From positions 1 to 64,000 of the forward strand of contig JAKUTK010000009.1 of NCBI GenBank assembly GCA_022448005.1: a DNA stretch of 64,000 nt, written 5' to 3'. Numbering within the stretch: position 1 is the first letter of the stretch; every line of letters starts with the position of its first letter. The DNA is from Pseudomonas sp. GTDB taxonomy: Bacteria; Pseudomonadota; Gammaproteobacteria; Pseudomonadales; Pseudomonadaceae. The translations under genes were made by a program, and so were the position numbers. The notes under the pieces were generated by a model that made no database searches, was not told the origin of the DNA, and saw only the letters and a program-made list of their open reading frames with translations. Below, in pieces: positions 1 through 7,777 of the stretch.

Positions 1-285
1 GGACAACGACCATTTAAGTACAAGGCAAGCATTCGCAAGCGTTTGCTCAGTGTCCATGGCATGACAACGCACAGGTACTGTGAGGGGCGTTGGCAGGCGC
101 ATCTGCAGCATGCGGGCACTCTGGTAGCCCAGGGCGGGCGTATTGGTGCGGTGCTCCCTCTGAGTGCTCGCGGCAAGGCTGCGGATCTCCTTCCAGGCTT
201 CGACCTTGAGTTTTCGCAGCCAATCGAGAACGCATTTGCCGGTACGTCTATAAGCGTGCTCCTTCTCAAGGCAACTAAGCGCTAA
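1..285 (+). CDS. C-terminal part of a plasmid DNA methyltransferase-like protein (partial)
   Basis: The reading frame is open to the left edge, so only the last 94 residues are visible and no start should be chosen. The visible part runs through a histidine-rich segment, then GGRIGAVLP, then a conserved-looking end with ENAFAGTSISVLLLKAT. That pattern of a beta strand after a glycine turn and a terminal FAGTSI-V-LK is what I associate with class I SAM-dependent methyltransferases carried by large plasmids. The catalytic NPPF/DPPY motif would lie outside the window, so the assignment is an inference from the tail only. Confidence 0.45.
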   Translation, partial: GQRPFKYKASIRKRLLSVHGMTTHRYCEGRWQAHLQHAGTLVAQGGRIGAVLPLSARGKAADLLPGFDLEFSQPIENAFAGTSISVLLLKATKR

Positions 286-388
286 GAGTTGGGATTCGCC
301 AAAGCTCGATCATTGTAATCGAGCACGACTTATCGCGCCTATCAGCGGATAGGCGCAGATATTGGGCTAAGAGAAATATCGGTGCTTT

Positions 389-562
389 ATGAAATGGTTT
401 TATTGGCTAATTGTGCTGTACCTGATGATCGCTCTTTATGGTGCGGTCAGATCACAGAGTCATTGGAATGCCGTCAGTATCATCACTCAGTTACTGATTT
501 GGATCTATATGTATCGGGCACACAAACAGGAAAAAATATCCAAAGAAGGAAATGACATATGA
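389..562 (+). CDS. Small two-helix membrane protein (57 aa)
   Basis: This short frame starts MKWFYWLIVLYLMIALYG and holds two hydrophobic stretches (about residues 3-19 and 29-42) followed by a charged, lysine-rich tail. It ends in an ATGA overlap with the DksA-like gene at 559, which suggests translational coupling and is the main reason to believe it is real. No clear Shine-Dalgarno sequence precedes the ATG. Function unknown. Confidence 0.5.
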   Translation: MKWFYWLIVLYLMIALYGAVRSQSHWNAVSIITQLLIWIYMYRAHKQEKISKEGNDI

Positions 563-960
563 GCAGCTTCACTATCAATCGCGTTCCGGGTGGCGACTAT
601 ATGAACCCAGCACAGAAAGAATTCTTCGAGGGCGTGCTGCGGGCTCGCCTTGGAGAAGTGGCTGATTCAGCGCGTGCTGCCAAAGAAGCATTGGCAGGCC
701 TTGGCATTGCAGCGGACGCGTTAGATCAAGGCCTTATCGAAGAAGAACGAAACACGCTTTATCGCACCTTGGAGCGTTTGAATGCGCAGAGTGCCGAAAT
801 TACACGAGCTATCCAGGCAATCAAAGATGATGAGTATGGATGGTGTGAAGATACCGGCGAAGAAATCGGGCTAGAACGACTGATTGCTCAGCCCACTGCG
901 AAGTTAAGCGCTGTGGCACAGGCGCGAATGGAGTCTGCAGCTGCTCACTATAATCGGTAA
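559..960 (+). CDS. DksA/TraR-family RNA polymerase-binding protein, zinc-independent DksA2 type
   Basis: DksA proteins bind in the RNA polymerase secondary channel and act with ppGpp. The C-terminal block YGWCEDTGEEIGLERLIAQPTA aligns with the DksA zinc-finger region, but only one of the four zinc cysteines is left (C-x2-T and A/T in place of the second pair), as in the zinc-independent DksA2 paralogue of Pseudomonas. The coiled-coil tip acidic pair is kept in DALDQG (E. coli DksA has D-x2-D-x-A). Start chosen at 559 because AGAAGGAA lies 7-8 bp upstream; an internal Met at 601 is an alternative. It overlaps the upstream small membrane gene by 4 bp. A plasmid copy could tune host transcription under zinc limitation; that role is inferred. 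Confidence 0.8.
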   Translation: MSSFTINRVPGGDYMNPAQKEFFEGVLRARLGEVADSARAAKEALAGLGIAADALDQGLIEEERNTLYRTLERLNAQSAEITRAIQAIKDDEYGWCEDTGEEIGLERLIAQPTAKLSAVAQARMESAAAHYNR

Positions 961-1030
961 AATAAAGGTTTGACTAATTCGATTATTGTTATATTGTTGG
1001 CGTTAGAGTTTGAATTGATATGAGGTGGGT

Positions 1031-1399
1031 ATGCTGGTGAGTGAAGAGATTAATTTTGACACGCTGTTGCGCTTCGATGGTAATGACCAAGTAAAAATGC
1101 ACGCGGCGCTCCGGGGTTGGATGGACCTTGCCCAAGAGCAAAGAGCTTTATTGTGGAGATTCTACAATCTTTCAGAAGTGCTCACTGCACAAGACGTTCC
1201 GCGTGTAGAAAGTGCGCTGATGATTATTCGTCAGATTCGTGCGCGCATTGCCAATCTTGTTGAGCAATTTGCATTGACCCCGTGCGTGAATGTTCTAAAG
1301 AGTGCACTTGAAACATTGGACTCCTGTGCTAATGACGCAGAAAAGTACGCCAAGTGGATTCTTTCGTTCTACTACGAGCACAACAACGTCATGTTGTAG
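1031..1399 (+). CDS. Hypothetical protein (122 aa)
   Basis: Not recognised. The predicted protein is mostly helical with no membrane segment or signal peptide. The ATG at 1031 has AGGTGG immediately upstream, at shorter than usual spacing; a GTG at 1025 is the alternative. The gene is followed after 28 bp by a strong intrinsic terminator, which makes it the last gene of the unit containing the DksA-like gene. Confidence 0.6.
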   Translation: MLVSEEINFDTLLRFDGNDQVKMHAALRGWMDLAQEQRALLWRFYNLSEVLTAQDVPRVESALMIIRQIRARIANLVEQFALTPCVNVLKSALETLDSCANDAEKYAKWILSFYYEHNNVML

Positions 1400-1427
1400 G
1401 ACGCATGAAGAAAGAGTTACAAAACAA

Positions 1428-1454
1428 GACCTGCCCTCTGCAGGTCTTTTTTTT
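1428..1454 (+). terminator. Rho-independent terminator
   Basis: Seven-base perfect stem GACCTGC / GCAGGTC with a 5-base loop, followed directly by eight T residues. It closes the plus-strand unit ending at 1399. Confidence 0.9.
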
Positions 1455-1519
1455 GGGGGGGCTTGGGTTATGGCGGACCTGGGATAGAGTCTATAGATAA
1501 ATGTTCAGTGGGAAAAACA

Positions 1520-2254
1520 ATGGTCGGTCGGACGCCAGTTGTCTCCGGTAATGGGCTCTATCATCAGTTCGGTGCCAATCATGCTGGTCGCGATTTCGTG
1601 GTTGGTGACCTTCACGGAGAGGCTGAAAAGCTCAATGAACTGCTCTGCATGGCGCGGTTTGACTGGGATTCTGACAGGATTTTTTCTGCTGGCGATCTGG
1701 TTGATCGTGGCCCTCTCTCACTCCGAATGGCATTGATGACTCGCCAGCAAGGCTTCATCGCTGTGCGCGGGAATCATGATCAGTGGTGTATTGACGCAGG
1801 TTTAGAAGGTGATGCGCCGGGGCATATCAATAATGGTGGCGACTGGTTTTATGAATTAAACGTACTTGAGCGAAGTATGGTCGCAAGGCTTTTAAATAAG
1901 CTTCCAGTTGCACTTTCGTTTATTGGGCCGTGCGGAAAGAAATACGGATTAGTTCATGCCGAATGCCCTCATCACGACTGGACCCACTTTGAGGAAATAC
2001 TTCGTGGTGAGTGGGGGAATAATGTGCGCGCCCACTTCGCCTCCAAGGCTATCTGGAGCCGAAAGCGCTACCAGCAACTTGACGCTTCCCTGGTGCGCGG
2101 TGTTGAAGCGGTGTTCGTTGGCCACACGCGGGTCGATCAGGTCAAAACCATTGGCAACGTCTGTTACCTGGACACTGGCGCCTGCTTTGAGGGCGGCCGG
2201 TTGACCATGATCGAGCTGATGCCGAACGGCGCCCGGCACGTCTATCAGGTGTAA
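1520..2254 (+). CDS. PPP-family serine/threonine protein phosphatase
   Basis: Metallophosphoesterase of the lambda-phosphatase/PrpA type. The di-metal motifs occur in order: GDLHG, GDLVDRG and GNHD within the first 100 residues, then histidine ligands near HAECPHHDW and VGHTR toward the C-terminus. Length (244 aa from the chosen ATG) fits the bacterial PPP family. I prefer ATG at 1520 (MVGRTPVV), which has a GTGGGA stretch upstream; a TTG at 1463 would add 19 residues. The gene stands alone after a terminator. Substrate is unknown; phage and plasmid copies act on host phosphoproteins or diadenosine nucleotides, and nothing here distinguishes these. Confidence 0.85.
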   Translation: MVGRTPVVSGNGLYHQFGANHAGRDFVVGDLHGEAEKLNELLCMARFDWDSDRIFSAGDLVDRGPLSLRMALMTRQQGFIAVRGNHDQWCIDAGLEGDAPGHINNGGDWFYELNVLERSMVARLLNKLPVALSFIGPCGKKYGLVHAECPHHDWTHFEEILRGEWGNNVRAHFASKAIWSRKRYQQLDASLVRGVEAVFVGHTRVDQVKTIGNVCYLDTGACFEGGRLTMIELMPNGARHVYQV

Positions 2255-2325
2255 ATGTGGGAGAGGCTGTGGGACAGATTGAGCCGGAACGGGCAATGGG
2301 CTGTAAATATGCGCTCTACAGGTCG

Positions 2326-2356
2326 TTTGTACGCAGATACTCTATCTGCGTACAAA
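2326..2356. promoter_or_regulatory. Perfect 14-bp inverted repeat with 3-bp centre
   Basis: Arms TTTGTACGCAGATA and TATCTGCGTACAAA flank CTC. It lies 68 bp upstream of the gene pair at 2424-3979. There is no T-run, so it does not look like an intrinsic terminator. An operator, or a recombination site of the adjacent integrase, are both possible. Confidence 0.5.
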
Positions 2357-2423
2357 GCGTGAAATCTGACCCTGCTGCTGGCCCTGCGGTGCCGAGATTT
2401 GAATTTTGCATAAAAGGATCAGC

Positions 2424-2792
2424 ATGGAATCAGTAGTTGCAACCGTCAGTGCAGTGATCGAGGACGGCATATGCGCAGCAGCCATCAGCATGGCCTTGGA
2501 TCAGGACTTCACCCAGGTGCGCGCGGAGATGGAGGTGCGCGCGATATACCTCAGCGCATCGCAGCGTCCGTTGTTCATAAAGGATGCAGTCGCTCACCTG
2601 GTCATCGAAGCCATCGGTGCGTTTGCTGAGTCCGAGGGGTTCACAGGCAACCGCCGTGCAGGTTTTGTCCGCGCCTGGCTGGGCTGCCCGGTTGGTGCGC
2701 ACGGATCTTCCGACACGCTCGCCGGCTGGCAGGCAGGCTTCAGCCACCCGGCCAAGCCGCAACTTGAAACCTTCCTTGGAATCGAACCATGA
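2424..2792 (+). CDS. Hypothetical protein coupled to integrase (122 aa)
   Basis: Not recognised. Start chosen at the ATG at 2424, which has AAAGGA 6 bp upstream; a TTG at 2406 would extend it. Its stop codon overlaps the start of the integrase (ATGA at 2789), so the two are very likely co-translated. It has no signal peptide. It could be an accessory factor of the integrase, but nothing in the sequence shows a DNA-binding fold. Confidence 0.6.
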   Translation: MESVVATVSAVIEDGICAAAISMALDQDFTQVRAEMEVRAIYLSASQRPLFIKDAVAHLVIEAIGAFAESEGFTGNRRAGFVRAWLGCPVGAHGSSDTLAGWQAGFSHPAKPQLETFLGIEP

Positions 2793-3979
2793 GCAAACTG
2801 ACCCCGAAGTTTGTGAAGGACACGACCACACCCGGCGCCTATCAGGATGGGCGGGGCTTGATACTGCGTATCGCGGAGACAGGGCGGAAAAGCTGGGTGT
2901 TCCGATATTCATTCCACGGGGATCGGCACGACATCTCGTTGGGTACCTACCCTGCCCTCTCTCTGCGTGATGCCCGGCTTGCCGCCGACGCTGAGCGAGT
3001 GACGATCTCGCAGGGGAAAAATCCGCTGGACCAGCGCTACGCCATTCGCCAGAAATCGGCTGCCAGCAAAAAGGCGGGAAAGACGTTCAAGTCTGAAGCC
3101 AAGCAGTACGTCAGGACTCACTCTGCCTCTTGGAGCCCGGCGTATGCTCAGGATTGGGAATCGAGCCTGGAGAATCACGTATTCAATGTTATCGGCATGC
3201 TGCACCCACGCGATGTACACACCGATAACGTCCTGGCTGTTCTCGAACCCATCTGGCTGCAGATTCCAGCTACCGCAAAGCTGGTCCGCAATCGCATCGA
3301 GCTGATTCTGGATGCTGCCAAAGCCAAGGGGCTGCGTGAGGGCGAGAATCCGGCCCGCTGGCGTGGCCACCTCGACAAGCTGCTGGCCAGGCAATCAAAG
3401 AGTAAGCGGCCCTTCCCCGCCTACCCTTGGCAGAAGATCCACGGGCTATACAGCGATCTCATCACCCTGGATGGGAGTGCTGCCCGCGCAATGGAGATGG
3501 TGATTCTCACTGCCTGCCGAAGCGGTGAGGTCCGTAATGCCCAATGGCATGAGTTCGATTTTGCAGAGCGCATCTGGACGATCCCTGCAGAGCGCATGAA
3601 GTCTGGGGTAACACATCGGGTACCGCTCACCGAGGCAATGATCGAAGTTCTCGACAGTGTGAAAGGGCTCGATCCTGTCTGGGTTTTTAAGAAGGGTCGG
3701 GGCTCAGGCCCTTTGGCGGGGAATGCATTGGGCCGCGTGCTGAAGAAGATCAAGGCCGGTGATTGCGTCCCGCATGGGTTCCGCTCGACCTTCAGGACGT
3801 GGGCGGCAGACGCTACCGATTTCCCGCGAGAGGTCTGCGAAATGGCTTTGGCGCACGGTCTGAGTGACAGGGTAGAAGCAGCGTACAACCGCGCGGAGTT
3901 GATCGATAAACGCCGGCTGCTTATGCAGCAGTGGAACGATTTCTTGATGGGTACCAGAGAGCAGCAAGAGGCTGCTTAA
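2789..3979 (+). CDS. Tyrosine recombinase, P4-type integrase (DUF4102 arm-binding domain)
   Basis: The N-terminus (about residues 1-85; GRGLILRI, SWVFRY, ISLGTYP-LSLRDAR) is the arm-type DNA-binding domain of P4-family integrases. The catalytic domain shows R in TACRSGEVR, H-x-x-R in HGFRSTFRTWA, a second H in LAHG and the tyrosine nucleophile in EAAYNRAELIDKRR. Length (396 aa) is normal for the family. Such enzymes usually integrate islands beside a tRNA gene, but I see no tRNA here, so the element it once served is either this plasmid itself or a lost island. It is coupled to the small gene upstream. Confidence 0.9.
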   Translation: MSKLTPKFVKDTTTPGAYQDGRGLILRIAETGRKSWVFRYSFHGDRHDISLGTYPALSLRDARLAADAERVTISQGKNPLDQRYAIRQKSAASKKAGKTFKSEAKQYVRTHSASWSPAYAQDWESSLENHVFNVIGMLHPRDVHTDNVLAVLEPIWLQIPATAKLVRNRIELILDAAKAKGLREGENPARWRGHLDKLLARQSKSKRPFPAYPWQKIHGLYSDLITLDGSAARAMEMVILTACRSGEVRNAQWHEFDFAERIWTIPAERMKSGVTHRVPLTEAMIEVLDSVKGLDPVWVFKKGRGSGPLAGNALGRVLKKIKAGDCVPHGFRSTFRTWAADATDFPREVCEMALAHGLSDRVEAAYNRAELIDKRRLLMQQWNDFLMGTREQQEAA

Positions 3980-4166
3980 TGCAAACACGCTGGGATAGGC
4001 ATCTCATGGGAGGCCTCCATTTGAGCAATGGTGGCCGTCATGTAGATGACTGTGGTTGTAGGCCGGAGCTGGGCAATGGCGGGTTTAATTCTCTGCCCCA
4101 GGCAATGAGCAGCAGCTGCATCTGCAGCAGCGTGCCAAAGTAGCTAGGTCGGCGTTGCACCATGCA

Positions 4167-4928
4167 TCAGGTAGCCTGCTGCATGTGCATTGTTGAGCGA
4201 ACCAGTGCGATAGCTGAACTGGCATCCAACCATGGAGAGATCTTACGGATCTGCAAGAGAAACAAGCTCGTGACAAAGAAGGCGTCTGCAGCCTCAATCG
4301 GTACAGCTTTCACACCCCCGCCCTTCTCGAAGACCTTCGTGAACACCTTAGTACCCTGGCGCTCCATAGAGAAGCCTTTCGTTTTATCGGCACCGTGAGA
4401 AGAGAACTCGCAGGATTGGCGAGCGCCAAGCAGTACGGCCGCAACCACGGGTAGCTCAGCGCGCGTCATTTGAATGCGAGTTTTCTGCCCCCAGTTGTAG
4501 GATCGCGGTCCCGTTGCACTTGCAGCATCGAGTGCAATGGTTGGCACCCCACCACGGGTAACATCGGCTTCAAAGCATAGCGCGGCTTTGCCACCGTAGA
4601 CGTGGAACTTCGCACGATCACTCATCAGATTGTTCTCGTCACGTTGGCTACGGCCCTGGTCATCATCGTTAGTTTGGCCATCCATACCACCTTGATCATC
4701 TTCCTCATTGGCCGACAGTATTTGCGCGGCTGTTAGCGATGATCTGACATATTCCAATGCGTTCGGGTCATCGAGCTGGTTGAGCGAGGCGATCAACTTA
4801 CCGCGATCAGCATGATCAAGAACCACCTGGATCTTTTCGCGCGGGATCACTGGCAAGCTGAAGCGCATTAGCTGGTGATTGATCTGGGCAAGAGTTGGAT
4901 TCTGATTGAGTGCGACTGAGCTATTCAT
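4167..4928 (-). CDS. Hypothetical protein, possible single-strand nucleic-acid-binding fold (253 aa)
   Basis: The start is well supported by GGAGGG 5 bp upstream. Residues 75-105 are acidic and glutamine/asparagine-rich (a likely linker). The C-terminal half alternates short beta-rich segments (FHVYGGKAALCFEAD, YNWGQKTRIQMTRAELP, GFSMERQGTKVFTKVF) and ends with a helix. This reminds me of the repeated strand pattern of PC4/Whirly-like DNA-binding proteins on plasmids and phages, but this is only a resemblance. It stands alone, divergent from the gene at 5038. Confidence 0.65.
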   Translation of the reverse strand: MNSSVALNQNPTLAQINHQLMRFSLPVIPREKIQVVLDHADRGKLIASLNQLDDPNALEYVRSSLTAAQILSANEEDDQGGMDGQTNDDDQGRSQRDENNLMSDRAKFHVYGGKAALCFEADVTRGGVPTIALDAASATGPRSYNWGQKTRIQMTRAELPVVAAVLLGARQSCEFSSHGADKTKGFSMERQGTKVFTKVFEKGGGVKAVPIEAADAFFVTSLFLLQIRKISPWLDASSAIALVRSTMHMQQAT

Positions 4929-5037
4929 GGAACCCTCCGGTTTTTCTTAAATCTATCCTAGATGACCAGAAACCCAATGGCTTGGGATATAGCAGCTTGG
5001 CCGTACAGTCGATCTAGGCATTGACTGGAGAGCCTGT

Positions 5038-5352
5038 ATGGAAAACATCTTAAAGCACATTTGCTCTGTAAAAGAGATATGCAATGAGTGCCCGTTTCTG
5101 AAAAGTAACCGTGATGCTGAAGCATTGAGTATTCGCCGGCATCATCTGTCTGAAATGAAAGGCGACCTATTTTATCGCCCCAACTGCCGCAAGCACGCTG
5201 ACGTTGCTGACGGTGGCGATAACCCTATGTGTCGAGGGGCAGCGGTCTACATGCATAAGACCAAACAACTTAACGCAGCACTAAAGGTAGCGCTCGATAG
5301 CGGGGAGATCAAGGAGGAAGAGCTTGTAGCCGAGCACAATAAGGTTATTTGA
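5038..5352 (+). CDS. Cysteine-rich small protein, DUF6283-like (104 aa)
   Basis: The protein has C-x5-C-x2-C near the N-terminus (CSVKEICNECPFLK), then a cysteine in RPNCRKH and another in PMCRGAA. This CxxCPF...C...CRG layout resembles small phage and plasmid proteins of the DUF6283 type thought to bind a metal or iron-sulfur centre. GGAGAG precedes the ATG. A terminator follows 32 bp after the stop. Function unknown. Confidence 0.65.
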   Translation: MENILKHICSVKEICNECPFLKSNRDAEALSIRRHHLSEMKGDLFYRPNCRKHADVADGGDNPMCRGAAVYMHKTKQLNAALKVALDSGEIKEEELVAEHNKVI

Positions 5353-5384
5353 AATCTACTGAAACTCAGCAAAAGAATAGAAAC

Positions 5385-5413
5385 AAAAAAGCCAGCTTAG
5401 CGCTGACTTTTTT
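5385..5413. terminator. Bidirectional terminator between convergent genes
   Basis: A6, imperfect stem GCCAGC / GCTGAC, T6. It separates the plus-strand gene ending at 5352 from the minus-strand mvaT-like gene ending at 5429 and can serve both. Confidence 0.75.
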
Positions 5414-5428
5414 GTTTAACCTTAACGG

Positions 5429-5788
5429 TCATTCGGTAACCCAGCTTTCAACCACATCGCTGCCGTGTTCGGCTTTCCAGGCTTTCAGGGTTTTGTGGTT
5501 GCCCCCTTTGGTGGAGATTGATTCGTTGGTGTGGGGATTCACGTAGGTCTTGACCTTACGCTCTCCACGCTTCTTGGGCGCCGCAGCAGCTGGGCGCTGA
5601 CGGGAATCGGGGTCCAGGATTGCGATGATGTCCCGTAGGGACTTGTTGTAATCAGCCATCAGAGCGCGCAGCTTTTCTTCGAACTCCATTTCCTTTTTCA
5701 GGCGGTCATCATTGTTCATGCTTTCCAATCGGGCCTGAAGCTCTTTGATAGCTTCCTCGGTCTGGCGGTATTCAGTGATGAGAGACAT
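5429..5788 (-). CDS. MvaT/MvaU-family H-NS-like nucleoid protein
   Basis: MvaT-family xenogeneic silencers are the Pseudomonas counterpart of H-NS. The N-terminal coiled coil (MSLITEYRQTEEAIKELQA) and the C-terminal AT-hook-like DNA-binding segment with TKGGNHKTLKAWK are diagnostic, and 119 aa is the normal length. The ATG at 5788 is chosen because AAGGA precedes it and the family begins MSL; the frame is open further upstream. Plasmid copies (Pmr of pCAR1 is the known example) co-oligomerise with host MvaT and reduce the fitness cost of the plasmid. Its targets here cannot be read from sequence. Confidence 0.93.
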   Translation of the reverse strand: MSLITEYRQTEEAIKELQARLESMNNDDRLKKEMEFEEKLRALMADYNKSLRDIIAILDPDSRQRPAAAAPKKRGERKVKTYVNPHTNESISTKGGNHKTLKAWKAEHGSDVVESWVTE

Positions 5789-5821
5789 TTTCGATCCTTT
5801 CCTTATGTTGGGAATGCGCAA

Positions 5822-5938
5822 TTAGATCGCGTGTGAGCCAAACCCGACAAGAGTAAGGCATCCGTAGGTTGCAAGCGTACCGAAAGCAAATATGCCTGCA
5901 TACCAAAATTTACCGCGTATGAGCTGAAATGTGTTCAT
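5822..5938 (-). CDS. Possible 38-aa membrane peptide upstream of mvaT
   Basis: The frame begins MNTFQLIRGKFWYAG and is followed by one hydrophobic segment rich in glycine and leucine (about residues 14-32). It ends 33 bp before the mvaT start on the same strand. No clear ribosome binding site is visible, so it may be spurious. Confidence 0.3.
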   Translation of the reverse strand: MNTFQLIRGKFWYAGIFAFGTLATYGCLTLVGFGSHAI

Positions 5939-6046
5939 TTGTGTTCACGAGTGTTACTCGCCCTCTTTGGAGTCAACTGGTGTGGTCGGTTCGTTCTATC
6001 TGTACAGCTTCATCTAACCACGGACCAGCAACAACCCAAGCGAGGT

Positions 6047-6940
6047 TTAACGCCTGAACGACATAGCTTTAAGGCGGGGGTATAGAAGACTCATGGCCTC
6101 GGAGGTAAACAGTAGTAATTGCATATCCAATCCCTGTTCTACCTCATCCAGAATCTGTCCCACCAGTGTCTCGGCCTCATAGCCCTGCTCCATAGCTTCC
6201 TTCGCTAGTGCAAATAGCAACTCGGTGCTGGACGGAGACTTCATCGTTGGCTGAAGCAAATCGTCTGATGCGGAGTTTGTATCAAAAGTAGATGCATCGA
6301 GGGATGCAGGATTGGATTCAGCTGCATCAATTAGCGATGGTGCAGTTATGGGTTTACTTGCAGCCTTGGGGGCCGGCCTGCTCTTCTCTCGCATTTGCTT
6401 CGCAGCTTTGCATATGGCTTTGGGTCCATCGTTGCAAAGTGTTTTTTGTTCCTGGTCTTCCAGTCCACTGATTCTTTCTGCAGCTGAAATACTGATTTCG
6501 CCAGACTTCACAGCGTCTAGCAGCTCGGGCACACCCTGGCGAACGACCTTGCAAGCTGAAGATATGGATCTGGGGCTAACGCCCATAATGGTTGCTGCGT
6601 CCTCAATCGTAATGCTCGCCTCTTCATCTGCGGACTTCAAGGAGGAAACCTCTGCTGCGATCAATGCTCGCTGCGCAACGCTCAGTTGCCGACGATAGAG
6701 GTTTAACGACAGCACGAAGCCTAACGCGTCGTCGCCTGTGTACTCCTCCGTCGCTGGCTCAATATCGAGATCACAGCAGCTCCTATAACGATTACGACCG
6801 TCAAGAATCTTGCCCTGGAAAAGAACGATAGGATGTCGCAAGCCATTGGTGCTGATATCTGAGCGGAATGTGACGTATTCATCTTCTTGCATCATCGGGA
6901 ACAGCTTGGCGTAAGGATGAATTTCGTACTGTGTGACCAT
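6047..6940 (-). CDS. ParB/RepB-like transcriptional regulator, orphan
   Basis: The N-terminal ParB/sulfiredoxin-like fold is recognisable (residues about 5-75: DISTNGLRHPIVLFQGKILDGRNRYRSC, where GRNRYR corresponds to the GERRxR motif of ParB). A helix-turn-helix region follows at about 110-165 (TIEDAATIMGVSPRSISSACKV). No parA accompanies it; the true parAB pair is at 8966-11102. Such orphans act as plasmid regulators, KorB being the classic example. A perfect copy of the 25-bp transfer palindrome lies 62 bp upstream of its start, so it belongs to, or controls, that regulon. The C-terminal third is low in recognisable motifs. Confidence 0.8.
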   Translation of the reverse strand: MVTQYEIHPYAKLFPMMQEDEYVTFRSDISTNGLRHPIVLFQGKILDGRNRYRSCCDLDIEPATEEYTGDDALGFVLSLNLYRRQLSVAQRALIAAEVSSLKSADEEASITIEDAATIMGVSPRSISSACKVVRQGVPELLDAVKSGEISISAAERISGLEDQEQKTLCNDGPKAICKAAKQMREKSRPAPKAASKPITAPSLIDAAESNPASLDASTFDTNSASDDLLQPTMKSPSSTELLFALAKEAMEQGYEAETLVGQILDEVEQGLDMQLLLFTSEAMSLLYPRLKAMSFRR

Positions 6941-7002
6941 GATGCGGAGCCTGGCTAGTTGATGGACTTACGTTATCAGTCATCAACATGATCCGGTGCT
7001 TT

Positions 7003-7027
7003 AAACCTACCAGATTCTGGTAGGTTT
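7003..7027 (-). promoter_or_regulatory. Transfer-type palindrome (site 1), perfect copy
   Basis: Arms AAACCTACCAGA and TCTGGTAGGTTT around a single base, with no mismatch. It lies 62 bp upstream of the ParB-like start. A GATAAC hexamer follows about 24-25 bp downstream on the minus strand and may be the -10. Confidence 0.7.
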
Positions 7028-7036
7028 CCTGCCAAC

Positions 7037-7062
7037 AAAAAAGGCCGCGTCGAGCGGCCTTT
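7037..7062 (-). terminator. Rho-independent terminator
   Basis: Stem GGCCGC / GCGGCC with a 5-base loop and, on the minus strand, six T residues. It ends the transcript of the gene at 7102-7302, just before palindrome site 1. Confidence 0.85.
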
Positions 7063-7101
7063 GATTGGTCTTCATTGTGCTTCGTTGTTTGTATCTACCC
7101 G

Positions 7102-7302
7102 TCAAACCCTCTCTTTCTCAAGGGCAGTGATCAGTGCCTCAAGTTCCTTAGGATCGGGGTTTGTTTCGACGATCCTCAGCGTTTTATCAGACAGGACCTC
7201 CATTACGCACCAGTCGATGCTTCGGAGATCTTGTCCCGGCGCGGGCGGTTCGACCCAATAAGGGAAAGAATGCACGACGCTAGGCTCTGACTTTTTCTTC
7301 AT
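7102..7302 (-). CDS. Hypothetical protein (66 aa)
   Basis: Small soluble protein of unknown function with a proline-rich middle (PYWVEPPAPG) and an acidic helical end. AGAGG precedes the ATG, and a terminator follows its stop. It is upstream of the ParB-like gene on the same strand but separated from it by that terminator and by the palindrome. Confidence 0.55.
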   Translation of the reverse strand: MKKKSEPSVVHSFPYWVEPPAPGQDLRSIDWCVMEVLSDKTLRIVETNPDPKELEALITALEKERV

Positions 7303-7400
7303 TGTGGCTAACCTCTTGCTCAGTCAGCAATATCAACAGTTGCGGCACGCTGGCTGATGTGACACTCAGCTTTGAAAGGCCACCTGTTGCGCGGGTGCTT

Positions 7401-7673
7401 TCAGACCAGGCGTATCATGTCAGATTGGGTAATATCAAAAATCTTTTGCATTAATTTGGCATTATCCCTGATGGGACGGCAGCTGGATTCTAGGAGTTCT
7501 CGTTTCGCGCAGGGTGTGCATTTTCTCCAGTGCTCCATCACGGCTGCGTACAGCTCAGCAGTGGATTCGTCAATAAGGTCATTACGGGTTAGGGTTTCCG
7601 TCAAGCGCATGCTATCGAATCGAGAGATTGCCCGATGAGAAACTGGTGTGCTGGTTTTGGTTGGCTGTTCCAT
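7401..7673 (-). CDS. Hypothetical protein (90 aa)
   Basis: Not recognised. The ATG at 7673 has a strong GGAGG 6 bp upstream, so I reject the longer frame starting at 7712. The protein is helical and contains a C-x2-C pair in KCTPCAKR, which could bind a metal but stands alone. Confidence 0.6.
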   Translation of the reverse strand: MEQPTKTSTPVSHRAISRFDSMRLTETLTRNDLIDESTAELYAAVMEHWRKCTPCAKRELLESSCRPIRDNAKLMQKIFDITQSDMIRLV

Positions 7674-7777
7674 GTTCGCCTCCGAAATGCTCGGCTGGCA
7701 TTGTGCCATCATGCAAGAAACATAGGCACATCATATTGATATTTTAGTACGCCGTTCGTTCCGATCACCTCACTCAT

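Noticed and set aside
2789-4166. tRNA gene or direct-repeat attachment site expected for a P4-type integrase
   Set aside because: I found no cloverleaf-like sequence on either side of the integrase; the only symmetric element is the palindrome at 2326-2356.
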